From contig NZ_JAATJC010000001.1 in NCBI RefSeq assembly GCF_011927725.1, forward strand, positions 1,929,001 to 1,993,000: 64,000 bases of DNA, given 5' to 3'. This document shows positions 8,675 through 17,967 of the stretch, one piece after another. The position numbers were made by a program, and so were the translations under genes. Source of the DNA: Sphingomonas kaistensis. GTDB taxonomy: Bacteria; Pseudomonadota; Alphaproteobacteria; Sphingomonadales; Sphingomonadaceae. Below the pieces are notes generated by a model, which ran no database searches, was not told the DNA's origin, and saw only the letters and a list, made by a program, of their open reading frames with translations. The number at the start of each line of letters is the position of its first letter. Positions within the stretch are counted from its first letter, which is position 1.

Positions 8675-8773
8675 GCCACCCTCCTCTGGTCCACGTCCAC
8701 GCAGATGGTGCTAGTGTTGCGCGGTTAACGAAACAGTCGCAGCATGTTCTTGCTTTCCGGTTAAGGACCTTTT

Positions 8774-9511
8774 TTATCCGGTCCGGCTCCACCCTGCGAA
8801 ATGAAGGATGTCGACCCGTTCGGTCGTCGCTGTGCCGTCGCCGGCGGCAGCGAAGGCGGATCGCGCGGAATGGAGCCCGGCCTTGCCGAGCCCCTGGCGC
8901 GGGCGCGCCTTGAGGGTGTTGGTGGCGCCGTGGTCGCGCAGGTCGCCGATCAGCCGCTCGAACGAGCGATAGCGCAGGGTAAGGCGGTCGATGTCGACCA
9001 CGGCATCGGCGAGGCCAGCCTCGGACAACAAACCGGCAAGCGCGCCGGGTTCGATCCGCGGATGGCTGCGGGCGGCGAAGGCGCCGCCGTCGCGGTCCGC
9101 GGCATGCAGCGCGGCACGCAGCGCGGGCAGGCTTTGTCCACCGGGAATGGCGCCGGCAAGCAGGCCGCCCGGCGCCAGGCGGGAGGCGATGATCCGCAGC
9201 AGCATCGGCAATTCGTCGCGGGAGTCGATCTCGCCCATGACCAGGATCAGGTCGAGGCTCGCGTCTTCCTCCTCGGCAAGCGCGTCAATCGTGTCGCTGA
9301 AGCGGATCATGTCGCCGACCATCGCCAGCCGGGGGTGCAGCGCGGCGGGGACGCCGGTCACCAGCACCTGTCCGAAGCGGCGGCTGATCGGTGCGAGCCG
9401 TTCCAGCCACTCGTCGATGATCCGTTCGGCAAGGAATGGGCGCGGGTCGCGGGAAAGCGCGCGCTGGCGGCGCCGGCGGCGTGCCGGCTCGTCGAACAGG
9501 GTTTCGGCCAT
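8774..9511 (-). CDS. SAM-dependent methyltransferase-like protein (BioC/NDUFAF5-like)
   Basis: 245 residues from ATG 9511 (MAETLFDEPARRRR). The Arg-rich N-terminus, then FLAERIIDEWLERLAPI and a class I Rossmann fold, match the methyltransferase group annotated as BioC-like or NDUFAF5-like, in which the helical start motif is typical. The SAM-binding glycine motif is weak (LVTGVPAALHP), so methyl transfer is not certain. The post-domain block ALRAALHAADRD to HPRIEPGALAGLLSEAGL is well conserved in the group. The gene is divergent from comF, 40 nt apart. Confidence 0.75.
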   Translation of the reverse strand: MAETLFDEPARRRRRQRALSRDPRPFLAERIIDEWLERLAPISRRFGQVLVTGVPAALHPRLAMVGDMIRFSDTIDALAEEEDASLDLILVMGEIDSRDELPMLLRIIASRLAPGGLLAGAIPGGQSLPALRAALHAADRDGGAFAARSHPRIEPGALAGLLSEAGLADAVVDIDRLTLRYRSFERLIGDLRDHGATNTLKARPRQGLGKAGLHSARSAFAAAGDGTATTERVDILHFAGWSRTG

Positions 9512-9551
9512 GCCCCCTTGTGGGATCGCCCAAGCTGACGGACAAGGGGCG

Positions 9552-10268
9552 ATGATCCAGGCGGGGGCCTTGCGCGGGGTGCGGACAGCGGGAAGCTGGC
9601 TGCTCGACTTTGCGCTTCCGCCACGCTGCCCAGGTTGCGGAGACATCACGCCGGCAGTCGATCTCTTCTGCGGCGGCTGCTGGAGCACCCTCGATTTCCT
9701 CGGCGGCGGCTGCGATCGCTGCGGCCTGGCGCTTGCGGCGGGGGTGCAGGACCTCTGCCTGGAGTGCGAGGGGTCGCGCGGGCCGCTCGACCGGATCCGG
9801 GCGGGACTGGCCTATGGCGAGATTCCGCGGTCGATCGCCATGCGGCTCAAATACGGACGCAAGATCGCGCTGGCGCGGACCATGGCCAGCACGATGAAGC
9901 GGGCGCTCGCCGAGCTTGATCCCGAGGCGCTGCTGGTTCCGGTTCCGCTCCACCGCTGGCGCCTGTGGGGGAGGGGGTTCAACCAGTCGGTGCTGCTGGC
10001 GCGCGCGCTTGGTCGGACCTACGATCCCGACCTCCTGCGCCGGACCCGCGCCACGCCGCGGCTGAAAGGGCTCAATCCCGCCCAGCGCCGCAAGACGGTC
10101 GAGAATGCGTTCGCGATCCGCCCCGGGGCGGAGATCAGGGGCCGCTCCTTCATCCTGGTCGACGACGTGATGACCACGGGCGCCACCGCCGAGGCCTGCG
10201 CCCGGCTGCTTCGCCGCGCCGGGGCGGGCTCGGTCGAGCTGCTCGCCTTCGCCAGGGTTCTGAAGTGA
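9552..10268 (+). CDS. comF: ComF family phosphoribosyltransferase-like protein
   Basis: 238 residues from ATG 9552 with AAGGGG just upstream. The N-terminus has a double zinc ribbon (CPGCG, CGGCW, CDRCG, CLEC) and the C-terminus the PRPP loop FILVDDVMTTGAT. ComF in Gram-positives supports DNA uptake and GntX-like relatives in proteobacteria metabolise imported DNA; the exact role is unknown. Typical internal motifs VPVPLHRWRLWGRGFNQ and GLNPAQRRKTVENAF confirm the family. Confidence 0.9.
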   Translation: MIQAGALRGVRTAGSWLLDFALPPRCPGCGDITPAVDLFCGGCWSTLDFLGGGCDRCGLALAAGVQDLCLECEGSRGPLDRIRAGLAYGEIPRSIAMRLKYGRKIALARTMASTMKRALAELDPEALLVPVPLHRWRLWGRGFNQSVLLARALGRTYDPDLLRRTRATPRLKGLNPAQRRKTVENAFAIRPGAEIRGRSFILVDDVMTTGATAEACARLLRRAGAGSVELLAFARVLK

Positions 10269-10344
10269 GGGCACCAAGTCTGGCACTTGGCGGTTGAAGT
10301 TCTATCTAGGGCCAAGACCCAGCACAGCCGGAGAGCAAGATACC

Positions 10345-10599
10345 GTGGCCAACGTCGAAATGTACTCCAAGACCACCTGCCCCTACTGCGTGCGCGCCGA
10401 GGCGCTGCTTCGCGCCAAAGGGATCGAGGCCGTGACCTACAATCTCGACGCTGGCGGGCCCAAGCGCGACGAGATGATCGAGCGGTCGGGCCGAATGACC
10501 GTGCCGCAGATTTTCATCGACGGCCGCCATGTCGGCGGCTGCGACGACTTGTTCGCGCTCGAGCGTGAGGGACGGCTGGACACCCTGCTCGCGGCATGA
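10345..10599 (+). CDS. grxC: glutaredoxin 3
   Basis: 84 residues from GTG 10345, chosen because GGAGAG precedes it at proper spacing and the family begins with the VEMYSKTTCPYC strand. The active site CPYC is followed by the cis-Pro motif TVPQIFIDG and by GGCDDLFALE, which bind glutathione. It reduces protein disulfides and glutathione mixed disulfides. The stop overlaps the start of the next gene (ATGA), so they are translationally coupled. Confidence 0.95.
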   Translation: MANVEMYSKTTCPYCVRAEALLRAKGIEAVTYNLDAGGPKRDEMIERSGRMTVPQIFIDGRHVGGCDDLFALEREGRLDTLLAA

Positions 10600-11423
10600 G
10601 CCGGATCGCACTGCTTCAGGCGCAGACCGGGATCGATCCCGCACGGAACGGCCAGGCGTTGGTCGAAGCGGTGCACCAGGCGCGGGCCGGCGGCGCGGCG
10701 ATGCTGTTCACCCCGGAGATGAGCGGGCTGCTTGACCGTGACCGGACGCGGGCGGCTGGCAACCTCAGGACCGAAGCGGATGACCCGGTCCTGGGGGCGG
10801 TGCGCGATGCCGCCGCCCGGGAAGGCGTGTGGGTGCATCTTGGCAGCCTTGCCATCAAGCGCGACGACGGCCTGCTCGCCAACCGCGGGTTCGTGATCGA
10901 TCCGGCGGGCGAGGTGCGCGCGACCTATGACAAGCTGCACCTGTTCGACGTTGACCTGCCGACGGGAGAAAGCTGGCGGGAATCGGCCAGCTATGCGCCG
11001 GGAACGACCGCCGTGGTGGTCGACGGCACGCCGGTCGGGCGGCTTGGGCTCACCATCTGCTATGACATTCGCTTCCCGGCGCTGTTTGCCGCGCTTGCCG
11101 AAGCGGGCGCCGATACCATCGCCGTGCCGGCCGCGTTCACCGTGCCCACCGGTCAGGCGCATTGGGAAGTGCTGCTGCGGGCCCGGGCCATCGAGGCGGG
11201 GCTGTTCGTGATCGCGGCGGCGCAGGCCGGTGCCCATGAAGACGGCCGGGCGACCTACGGGCACAGCCTGGTCGCCGATCCGTGGGGCGAGCTGCTGCTG
11301 CTGATGGACGGGTCGCCGGGTCTGGCCTTCGCCGAGTTCGATCCCGCCCGCATCGCGGAGGTCCGCGGCCGGGTGCCGGCGCTGAAGCATCGCCGCTCCA
11401 TTCCGCCGGTCGAGCAGCGCTGA
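10596..11423 (+). CDS. carbon-nitrogen hydrolase (nitrilase superfamily, Nit-like amidase)
   Basis: 275 residues. The Glu-Lys-Cys triad is visible: Glu41 (TPEMSG), Lys112 (YDKLHLFDVD) and Cys154 (LTICYDIRFP). KLHLFDVD and the CYDIRFP block are those of the Nit1/Nit2 branch, whose best known activity is hydrolysis of deaminated glutathione. Pairing with grxC by a 4-nt overlap fits a glutathione-repair role, though that is inference. Confidence 0.88.
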   Translation: MSRIALLQAQTGIDPARNGQALVEAVHQARAGGAAMLFTPEMSGLLDRDRTRAAGNLRTEADDPVLGAVRDAAAREGVWVHLGSLAIKRDDGLLANRGFVIDPAGEVRATYDKLHLFDVDLPTGESWRESASYAPGTTAVVVDGTPVGRLGLTICYDIRFPALFAALAEAGADTIAVPAAFTVPTGQAHWEVLLRARAIEAGLFVIAAAQAGAHEDGRATYGHSLVADPWGELLLLMDGSPGLAFAEFDPARIAEVRGRVPALKHRRSIPPVEQR

Positions 11424-11436
11424 CTCCCACGCTGCG

Positions 11437-11466
11437 TTGATCTTCACCGCCGCCATCCTCTAAAGG
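11437..11466 (+). promoter_or_regulatory. candidate promoter of tRNA-Arg
   Basis: TTGATC, 18 nt, then TAAAGG, ending 9 nt before the mature tRNA 5' end. The position and the -35-like element fit a housekeeping promoter of this group; it is a weak match and not proven. Confidence 0.4.
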
Positions 11467-11475
11467 GTGCGGCAA

Positions 11476-11552
11476 GGCCCCGTAGCTCAGCAGGATAGAG
11501 CGCCAGATTCCTAATCTGTAGGCCACTGGTTCGAATCCAGTCGGGGTCACCA
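11476..11552 (+). tRNA. tRNA-Arg (anticodon CCU)
   Basis: 77 nt with encoded CCA. The acceptor stem GGCCCCG pairs with CGGGGTC with one G-U pair. The D-arm (AGCTC/GAGC), a 7-nt anticodon loop TTCCTAA and the T-arm (ACTGG, TTCGAAT, CCAGT) fold fully. The anticodon CCU reads AGG. The outermost anticodon-stem pair (27-43) is C-U, a mild irregularity. Confidence 0.97.
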
Positions 11553-11573
11553 ACTACGCCAGGGGAGGCGAAT

Positions 11574-11819
11574 GTGATTGGCCGGCTGTTCCTCGACCAT
11601 CCCCGATCGCTTGGCATGGGCTGGGCAGGTCACGGCACAGGTGCCGTGATGATCGGACTGCGCATGATCGGCGGCGGGGTCGCCTGTCTGGTCCACGCGG
11701 TCGTACCCGCATTGTTCACCGAAACCGCTGGCCGAACGGTCAGCGGGCTCCATGATTACATGATGCGCCGCAAGGCGGACGCGCCCGATCCCCACGCCTG
11801 GCCCGATTATGAGATCTGA
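11574..11819 (+). CDS. DUF6356-like small membrane protein
   Basis: 81 residues from GTG 11574, preceded by AGGGGAGG. It begins RLFLDHPRS, then has one hydrophobic segment (~25-48, MIGLRMIGGGVACLVHAVVP) and a short basic tail. The order of motifs (FLDHPRS, ACLVHAV, TxxG, LxDYM) matches a small Sphingomonadales membrane family that I recall as DUF6356; function unknown. It overlaps the next gene by 11 nt. Confidence 0.7.
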   Translation: MIGRLFLDHPRSLGMGWAGHGTGAVMIGLRMIGGGVACLVHAVVPALFTETAGRTVSGLHDYMMRRKADAPDPHAWPDYEI

Positions 11820-13131
11820 GCCGGAGGGGGCTCGTCCTGTCGTCATTGTCGGTGGTGGCTTCTCGGGGGTGATGACCGCCGCCCACCTCGCCGCAGGGAA
11901 CGTCCCGGTGGTGCTGGTGGACGGGTCGGGGCGCCTTGGCAGGGGCGTCGCTTATTCCACCACAGAGCCGGTGCACCTGCTCAATGTCGCTTCGGCCAAG
12001 ATGAGTGCCTGGCCCGATCAGCCCGACCACTTCGCCAGATGGTGCGGGGACGAGGAAGGCGCGACCTTTGTCGAGCGCCGCGCCTTCGGGCGCTACCTTG
12101 GTGAACAGCTTGCCGCTGCACCGGGGGTCGACGCGGTCAAAGCCATGGCGCTGGATGCGCGCCGGCAGGATGACGGGTGGGACGTCACCCTGTCCGACGG
12201 CCGGCGGATCGCGGCCTCGGCGTTGGTCCTGGCCCAGGGCAACCAGCCTCCGACGCCATTCCCGGGTTCGGCAGCGCTTCCTCCGGAGCTGTTCTTCAAC
12301 AACCCGTGGAGCGACGCGGCGCATGCCGGGGTCGAGCGGGTCGCCGCTGAAGGTTCGGACGTCCTGATCCTGGGCACCGGGCTGACCATGGTCGATACGG
12401 TGCTGTCGCTCGTCGCGGCGGGCCACCAGGGCCGCATCACCGCCCTGTCGAGGCGCGGGTTGATCCCGCGGGCGCATGTGCATCCGCCCGCCGCACCGGC
12501 GCCCGTGGAGCTGAACGAGGTTCCCCAGGGCAATGTGCTGGCGCTCTGGCGCTGGCTTCGCGCCCGTTCCGCCGCGGTCGGCTTCAGGGCCGTCATCGAT
12601 GCTCTTCGTCCGCACAGCCACGCCCTCTGGCAACAGCTTCCGGCGGAAGAGCAACGCCGCTTCATGCGACATGCGCGGCCGTGGTGGGACGTCCACCGCC
12701 ACCGCATCGCCCCCCAGGTTGCCGAGCAGCTTCGCGAGCTTGTCGCGGCCGGACGGCTCGAGATCGTCGCCGGACGGGTCGGACTAATGGAAGCGGTTGA
12801 TGGTCGCCTGAAGGTCGCGATCTCGAGGCGCGACGGCCGCAAGGTCGTCCGCGAGGTCGGCGCCGCCTTCAACTGCACCGGCCCGCTTGGCGACCTTCGC
12901 CGCACAGCCGACCCGCTTCTTCGCAGCCTCCTCGACCAAGGCGCCATCCGCACCGACACCTTTGCAATGGGTCTCGATGTCGATGACCGCAGCCGGGCGG
13001 GGGAGCGGCTATGGGCACTCGGTCCGCTGACCAAAGGCCGGTATTGGGAGATCGTCGCAGTGCCCGATATCCGCCACCAGGCCCAAGCCGTCGCGGCGGA
13101 CATCCAGAAGGACCAGCCCAGCCATGTCTGA
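11809..13131 (+). CDS. FAD/NAD(P)-binding oxidoreductase-like protein
   Basis: 440 residues. The N-terminal dinucleotide fold reads [18 protein letters not shown], followed by [19 protein letters not shown], characteristic of the NAD_binding_9 (Pfam 13454) group, and a second nucleotide site ([16 protein letters not shown]). Such proteins are flavin-dependent oxidoreductases of unknown substrate. It sits in an overlapping chain DUF6356-FAD protein-folE, so co-expression is likely. A role as electron donor for the downstream Rieske oxygenase is possible but unproven. Confidence 0.78.
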   Translation: MRSEPEGARPVVIVGGGFSGVMTAAHLAAGNVPVVLVDGSGRLGRGVAYSTTEPVHLLNVASAKMSAWPDQPDHFARWCGDEEGATFVERRAFGRYLGEQLAAAPGVDAVKAMALDARRQDDGWDVTLSDGRRIAASALVLAQGNQPPTPFPGSAALPPELFFNNPWSDAAHAGVERVAAEGSDVLILGTGLTMVDTVLSLVAAGHQGRITALSRRGLIPRAHVHPPAAPAPVELNEVPQGNVLALWRWLRARSAAVGFRAVIDALRPHSHALWQQLPAEEQRRFMRHARPWWDVHRHRIAPQVAEQLRELVAAGRLEIVAGRVGLMEAVDGRLKVAISRRDGRKVVREVGAAFNCTGPLGDLRRTADPLLRSLLDQGAIRTDTFAMGLDVDDRSRAGERLWALGPLTKGRYWEIVAVPDIRHQAQAVAADIQKDQPSHV

Positions 13132-13738
13132 CACCCCCGATGACGGCGACCTCGTCGCGGCGCCTCCCAAGATCCCGGTCCCGGACGAGGTTGCTGCGGC
13201 GGTCCGGACCCTGATCCGCTGGGCCGGCGACGACCCGGACCGCGAAGGCCTCCTCGACACCCCGGCACGCGTTGCCCGGGCGTGGAAGGAATATGCCCGC
13301 GGCTATGGCGAGGATCCCGCCGCGCATCTCTACCGCACCTTCGAGGAGGTCGGCGGTTATGACGAGATCGTGCTGTTGAAGGATATTCCCTTCCAGTCGC
13401 ATTGCGAGCACCACATGGCGCCGATCATCGGCAAGGCGCACATCGCCTATCTTCCCAACACAAGGGTGGTCGGCATCTCGAAACTGGCACGCGTGCTGCA
13501 TGGCTTTGCCCGTCGCCTGCAGGTGCAGGAGCGGCTGACTGCCGAGGTTGCCGACTGCATCTGCGAGCACCTCCAGCCAAAGGGCGTCGCGGTGGTTATC
13601 GAGGCAACCCACGCCTGCATGTCGGCGCGCGGCGTCAATACACCCGGCGTGATCATGACCACCAGCCGGATGATGGGCACCTTCCGCTCCGACGAACGCA
13701 GCCGCAAGGAAGTGCTGGCGCTGATGGGCAAGGGCTAG
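13124..13738 (+). CDS. folE: GTP cyclohydrolase I
   Basis: 204 residues, usual length. Zinc ligands Cys94 and His97 (SHCEHH) and Cys165 (THACMSARG) are present, as are the GTP-binding blocks [11 protein letters not shown] and [25 protein letters not shown]. It makes 7,8-dihydroneopterin triphosphate for folate, and for queuosine or pterin cofactors. It overlaps the FAD protein by 8 nt. No other folate gene is in the window. Confidence 0.97.
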   Translation: MSDTPDDGDLVAAPPKIPVPDEVAAAVRTLIRWAGDDPDREGLLDTPARVARAWKEYARGYGEDPAAHLYRTFEEVGGYDEIVLLKDIPFQSHCEHHMAPIIGKAHIAYLPNTRVVGISKLARVLHGFARRLQVQERLTAEVADCICEHLQPKGVAVVIEATHACMSARGVNTPGVIMTTSRMMGTFRSDERSRKEVLALMGKG

Positions 13739-13760
13739 GCTGGACCGGCACGTGTGGTGC

Positions 13761-14921
13761 ATGGCATCCAGCGCCATGGCCACCCAGCTCCGCCCCGTCG
13801 CCGACCCGCTCGACGATCTCAGCCTGCCCGGCTGGGTCTATTGGGACGAAGGCTTCTTCGCGGCCGAACAGCGCGCCTTCCTCCGTGCCGCGCCGCAGGT
13901 GGTGTGCCACGACAGCGACATCGCGTCGCCGGGCGATTGGCGGACGCTCGACTATCTCGGCGAAAGCATCATCGTCATCCGGGGCGACGACGGGGAAGCG
14001 CGCGCCTTTGCCAACGTCTGCCGGCATCGCGGATCGCGGCTGGTGGACGGGACGGGCGGCTGCGCCAAGGTCCTGACCTGTCCATATCATGCCTGGAGCT
14101 ATGCCCGCGACGGGCGCCTGGTCGGCGTGCCGCACCGCACCGACTATCCGGGCCTCGATCCTGCGACCCTCGGCCTCAAGCCCGTCGCATTGGAACGCTG
14201 GCACGGCTTCCTGTTCGTCACGCTGGAACCCGGCGCTCCGTCCGTGGCGACCATGATGGCGGAGCATGAGGCCGAGATCGCTCCCTATCGCTTCGCGCAG
14301 CTACGCGCGATCGGGCGGGTCACGCTGCGGCCCCGCGCGCTCAACTGGAAGACCATCGCCGACAATTATTCGGACGCGCTGCATATTCCGGTCGGCCACC
14401 CCGGCCTGACCCGCTTGTTCGGCCAGGGCTACAAGGTCGATGCGTTCGAGCATGTCGACCGGATGGAGGGGGATCTGGTCGAGCAGCCGTCCTCGAACCT
14501 GTCGGAACGGGCCTATCAGCAGCTTCTCCCCGAGGCCTCGCATCTGCCCTCGAGCCATCGCCGCAAGTGGCTGTATTTCAAGTTCTGGCCAAACCTCGCC
14601 TTCGACATCTACCCCGATCAGGTCGACTTCATGCAGTTCCTGCCGCTGTCGGGGGAGCGGACGGTCATCCGCGAGATCAGCTACGCTCTCCCCGACGACC
14701 GGCGCGAGATGAAGGCCGCCCGCTATCTCAACTGGCGGATCAATCGCCGGGTCAATGCCGAGGATACCGAGCTGATTTCCCGGGTGCAGGCGGGGATGCG
14801 CTCGCCTTCCTACGAGCCGGGCCCGCTCGGCCGGTCCGAAGTCGCGCTGCGCAGCTTTGCGCGAAAGCTCAGGCGGCTGGTGCCGGAGGCACGGCTTCCT
14901 CGTTCGCCCGTCGCCGGCTGA
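13761..14921 (+). CDS. Rieske non-heme iron aromatic ring-hydroxylating oxygenase, alpha subunit
   Basis: 386 residues from ATG 13761; a GTG at 13752 in frame is an alternative. The Rieske cluster ligands are Cys87-X-His89 and Cys107-X2-His110, and the catalytic iron site is NWKTIADNYSDALHIPVGH with His208 and His213. The overall length and order fit the RHO/SRPBCC-alphaC family. No beta subunit, ferredoxin or reductase is next to it, so the electron donor is elsewhere or is the FAD protein upstream. Substrate unknown. Its last 53 nt overlap antiparallel the end of the permease gene. Confidence 0.88.
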   Translation: MASSAMATQLRPVADPLDDLSLPGWVYWDEGFFAAEQRAFLRAAPQVVCHDSDIASPGDWRTLDYLGESIIVIRGDDGEARAFANVCRHRGSRLVDGTGGCAKVLTCPYHAWSYARDGRLVGVPHRTDYPGLDPATLGLKPVALERWHGFLFVTLEPGAPSVATMMAEHEAEIAPYRFAQLRAIGRVTLRPRALNWKTIADNYSDALHIPVGHPGLTRLFGQGYKVDAFEHVDRMEGDLVEQPSSNLSERAYQQLLPEASHLPSSHRRKWLYFKFWPNLAFDIYPDQVDFMQFLPLSGERTVIREISYALPDDRREMKAARYLNWRINRRVNAEDTELISRVQAGMRSPSYEPGPLGRSEVALRSFARKLRRLVPEARLPRSPVAG

Positions 14922-16236
14922 TCCAGCGGACCGGGAGGCCGGCGACGGCCAGCACCGCCGCCCACAGCACGGCCTCGCCGCCCGATCCCCAGAACATCGC
15001 CAGCGAGTAGACGAGGGCAGGGATGGCGATCAGCGGCCCGACGACGCGCAACCGCCACGCCGCCGCTGCGCAGGCGAGATAGAGCACCAGCGCTCCGACC
15101 GCTGACACAAGGGCGACGAAGTTGAAGGTTGCGAGGAAATCCTCGCTCATGCTTCCGACGACCATCAGCGCGGCTAGGCCGATGCTGGCGATCAGGCTGG
15201 TACGGGCGACGCCGTTGCGGTCGGTCGCGGCAAGGGACTGCGGGAGGTCGCCGGCGAAGGCCAGCGCGCGCGCCGTCTCCACCGCCAGCAGGATCAGTGC
15301 GTTGCACGTCCCGAACGCGCTCACCGCGCCGACCAGCGCGACGATGGTCCGCGCCGAGGCGCCGAGGCTGGGCGCGATGGCGTCGGCGATCGGGGTGGGG
15401 GACGCGGCGGCGATGGCGCTCGGCAGCAACCACAGCACCGCTAGCGTCGCGGCAAGGTAGAGAACGGCGACGAAGGCGGTGCCGTTGATCGTCGCGGCAG
15501 GAACCGATTCCTGCGATTTGTCGGTGACGTTGGCGCTGATCGAACCGGCTTCGAAACCGGTGAAGGCGAACAGCATCAGCGCCGCAGCGGCGACGATGGC
15601 GCCGAGGCTGAGCGGAACCGGCGCCAGTGGCTGGACGCTTCCACCGCGCGCCACCAGCGCCAGGGCGAGCACCAGCACCAGCACCAGCGGAAGTAACTTG
15701 ATCAATACCGCCGTAACCTGCAACCGCCCCGCCGACCGCGCGCCACGCGACTGGACCGCGGCGATTGCGAGCAAGGCGCAGATACCGATCACCGTCACCG
15801 ACATCGGCGTGCGGGACCCCGGAAAGGCCTCGCCGATCGCACCGCCGACCGCGATGGCGGTCGCCGCGGCGGCGGTCACCTGCGACAGCATGCTGCTCCA
15901 CATGGCAAGGAATCCCGCGCGGTCGCCAAAGGCCGATGCGATATGACTGTAGGGGCCGCCGGGCAGCGCTGCGGCAAGCCGCGCCATCGACAGCGCGAGC
16001 AGGAACGTCCCGACCCCGGTCAGCACAAAGGCGACGACCAGATTGGGGCCATAAGGCGCGACCTGCGCCGGGAGGAGATAGATGCCCGACCCGACGATGG
16101 TGCCGACCACCATCGCCAGGCTCATCATCCGGCCGAGGCGCTTGGCCGGCGGCGGGGGAGGCGGCGGCGGCGGGGCATCCTCGACCAGGTCCACCAGATT
16201 CTCGACGTGGTCGTGCATTCGCTTAGCCTCTGCCAT
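14869..16236 (-). CDS. APC-family amino acid permease
   Basis: 455 residues from ATG 16236; a second ATG at 16218 is possible. About twelve hydrophobic helices; first helix MSLAMVVGTIVGSGIYLLPAQ carries the GSGI substrate-binding turn of APC transporters. Before it stands a run of about nine prolines (DAPPPPPPPPPAK) encoded by a GGN repeat. Substrate unknown; the arrangement resembles basic amino acid/polyamine antiporters. It is divergent from fabD and its tail overlaps the Rieske oxygenase gene. Confidence 0.85.
   Translation of the reverse strand: MAEAKRMHDHVENLVDLVEDAPPPPPPPPPAKRLGRMMSLAMVVGTIVGSGIYLLPAQVAPYGPNLVVAFVLTGVGTFLLALSMARLAAALPGGPYSHIASAFGDRAGFLAMWSSMLSQVTAAAATAIAVGGAIGEAFPGSRTPMSVTVIGICALLAIAAVQSRGARSAGRLQVTAVLIKLLPLVLVLVLALALVARGGSVQPLAPVPLSLGAIVAAAALMLFAFTGFEAGSISANVTDKSQESVPAATINGTAFVAVLYLAATLAVLWLLPSAIAAASPTPIADAIAPSLGASARTIVALVGAVSAFGTCNALILLAVETARALAFAGDLPQSLAATDRNGVARTSLIASIGLAALMVVGSMSEDFLATFNFVALVSAVGALVLYLACAAAAWRLRVVGPLIAIPALVYSLAMFWGSGGEAVLWAAVLAVAGLPVRWISRRRANEEAVPPAPAA
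16146..16176. repeat. GGC/GGN microsatellite-like tract coding polyproline
   Basis: A nearly pure GGC/GGG-rich tract encodes the N-terminal polyproline run of the APC permease on the minus strand. Such tracts are prone to slippage in multiples of three and so may vary in length between strains. Confidence 0.6.
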
Positions 16237-16300
16237 CTTGGCATCGGCGCCGCGTGCGCCTAGCCCCCCGGGCAATCCGTTAGCAGCTACAGGACGATTG

Positions 16301-17227
16301 ATGCGCGCTTTTCTTTTTCCGGGCCAGGGCAGCCAGTCGGTCGGCATGGGCGCGGCCCTTGCGGACGCGAGCAGCACCGCGCGCGACGTGTTCGCCGAAG
16401 TCGACGAAGCGCTCGGCCAGCATCTCTTCAGGGTGATGCGCGAGGGGCCGGAAGCCGACCTCACGCTGACCGAGAATGCGCAGCCCGCGATCATGGCGCA
16501 CAGCATTGCGGTGCTCCGGACGCTCGGGCTGGATCTGGCGTCCAGGGCGGACTTCGTCGCCGGCCACAGCCTCGGCGAATATAGCGCGCTCTGCGCCGCC
16601 GGGAGCTTTGACCTTTCGACCACCGCGCGGCTGCTCAAGAAGCGCGGTCAGGCGATGCAGGCGGCGGTGCCGGTGGGTGAGGGGGCGATGGCTGCATTGC
16701 TCGGTGCCGATCTCGACAAGGCGCAGGCCATCGCGACTGCCGCGGCCGAGGGCGAGGTCTGCACCGTCGCCAACGACAATGATCCGAGCCAAGTGGTGAT
16801 CTCTGGCCACCGCAGCGCAATCGAGCGTGCGATCGCCATCGCCAAGGATCATGGTGCGAAGCGCGCGGTGCTGCTGCCGGTGTCCGCGCCCTTTCACTGC
16901 CCGCTCATGCAGCCGGCCGCGGACGCCATGGCCGATGCACTGGGCGGTACCGACATCAAGGCCCCGGTCGTCCCGGTCTACGCCAACGTCATCGCCGCGC
17001 CGGTCAGCGATCCGGCCCGTATCCGCGAACTGCTGGTCGAGCAGGTCACCGGCATGGTCCGCTGGCGCGAAAGCGTTCTGGAAATGCACGCCGCCGGGGT
17101 CGAGGAATTCGTCGAGATCGGCGGCAAAGTCTTGGGCGCGATGGTCAAGCGCATCGCCCCCGACGCAAAGATCACGAGCGTGGTGACGATGGAAGACGTC
17201 GAAGCGCTCGCCAAGGAGATTGCATGA
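16301..17227 (+). CDS. fabD: malonyl-CoA:ACP transacylase
   Basis: 308 residues from ATG 16301 with AGGA upstream. Begins MRAFLFPGQGSQ; the nucleophile is Ser90 in GHSLGEYSALCAAG; a downstream HCPLM histidine completes the dyad. It loads malonyl on acyl carrier protein for fatty acid synthesis. The stop overlaps the fabG start by 4 nt. acpP and fabF, usual neighbours, are not seen. Confidence 0.97.
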   Translation: MRAFLFPGQGSQSVGMGAALADASSTARDVFAEVDEALGQHLFRVMREGPEADLTLTENAQPAIMAHSIAVLRTLGLDLASRADFVAGHSLGEYSALCAAGSFDLSTTARLLKKRGQAMQAAVPVGEGAMAALLGADLDKAQAIATAAAEGEVCTVANDNDPSQVVISGHRSAIERAIAIAKDHGAKRAVLLPVSAPFHCPLMQPAADAMADALGGTDIKAPVVPVYANVIAAPVSDPARIRELLVEQVTGMVRWRESVLEMHAAGVEEFVEIGGKVLGAMVKRIAPDAKITSVVTMEDVEALAKEIA

Positions 17228-17967
17228 TGTTTTCGCTGGAAGGAATGACCGCGCTCGTGACGGGCGCTTCGGGCGGGCTTGGCAGCGCCATTGCAAAAGC
17301 CCTGGCTGCCCAGGGCGCTCGGCTGGCGGTGAGCGGCTCCAATGCCGACAAGCTGGAAAGCTTCCGCGCCGGTCTCGGCGGCGATCACGTCGCGCTGCCC
17401 TGCAACCTGTCCGACGGAGCGGCGGTCGACGCGCTCGTGCCGCAGGCGGTCGAGGCGCTCGGCGGCAAGCTCGACATCCTCGTCAACAACGCCGGCGTGA
17501 CCCGTGATAATCTCCTGATGCGGATGAAGGACGAGGAATTCGAAAGCGTTATCGCGATCAATCTCGAAGCCGCGTTCCGTCTGATGCGCGCCGCCGCCAA
17601 GCCGATGATGAAGGCGCGCTTCGGCCGCATCGTCAGCGTGACGTCGGTGGTCGGTCAGACCGGCAATCCGGGTCAGGCCAATTACGTCGCTTCCAAGGCC
17701 GGCCTGGTCGGCATGAGCAAGGCGGTCGCGCAGGAGCTCGCCACCCGCAATATCACGGTGAACTGCGTGGCGCCGGGCTTCATGGCCTCGGCCATGACCG
17801 ATGCGCTGAACGAGGCGCAGCGTGCCGCCATCCTCGGCAAGATCCCGAGCGGTGCGATGGGCACCGGCGAGGATGTCGCCGCCGCGGTCTGTTATCTCGC
17901 CAGCCGCGAGGCCGGCTACGTCACCGGCCAGACGCTGCACGTCAACGGCGGCATGGCGATGATCTGA
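17224..17967 (+). CDS. fabG: 3-oxoacyl-ACP reductase
   Basis: 247 residues, short-chain dehydrogenase. NADP site TGASGGLG (13-20), NNAG (88-91), catalytic Ser141, Tyr154 and Lys158 (YVASK). The coupling to fabD and the typical SDR C-terminus (HVNGGMAMI) identify FabG of the fatty acid elongation cycle. A second ATG three bases downstream could also serve as start. Confidence 0.96.
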   Translation: MMFSLEGMTALVTGASGGLGSAIAKALAAQGARLAVSGSNADKLESFRAGLGGDHVALPCNLSDGAAVDALVPQAVEALGGKLDILVNNAGVTRDNLLMRMKDEEFESVIAINLEAAFRLMRAAAKPMMKARFGRIVSVTSVVGQTGNPGQANYVASKAGLVGMSKAVAQELATRNITVNCVAPGFMASAMTDALNEAQRAAILGKIPSGAMGTGEDVAAAVCYLASREAGYVTGQTLHVNGGMAMI

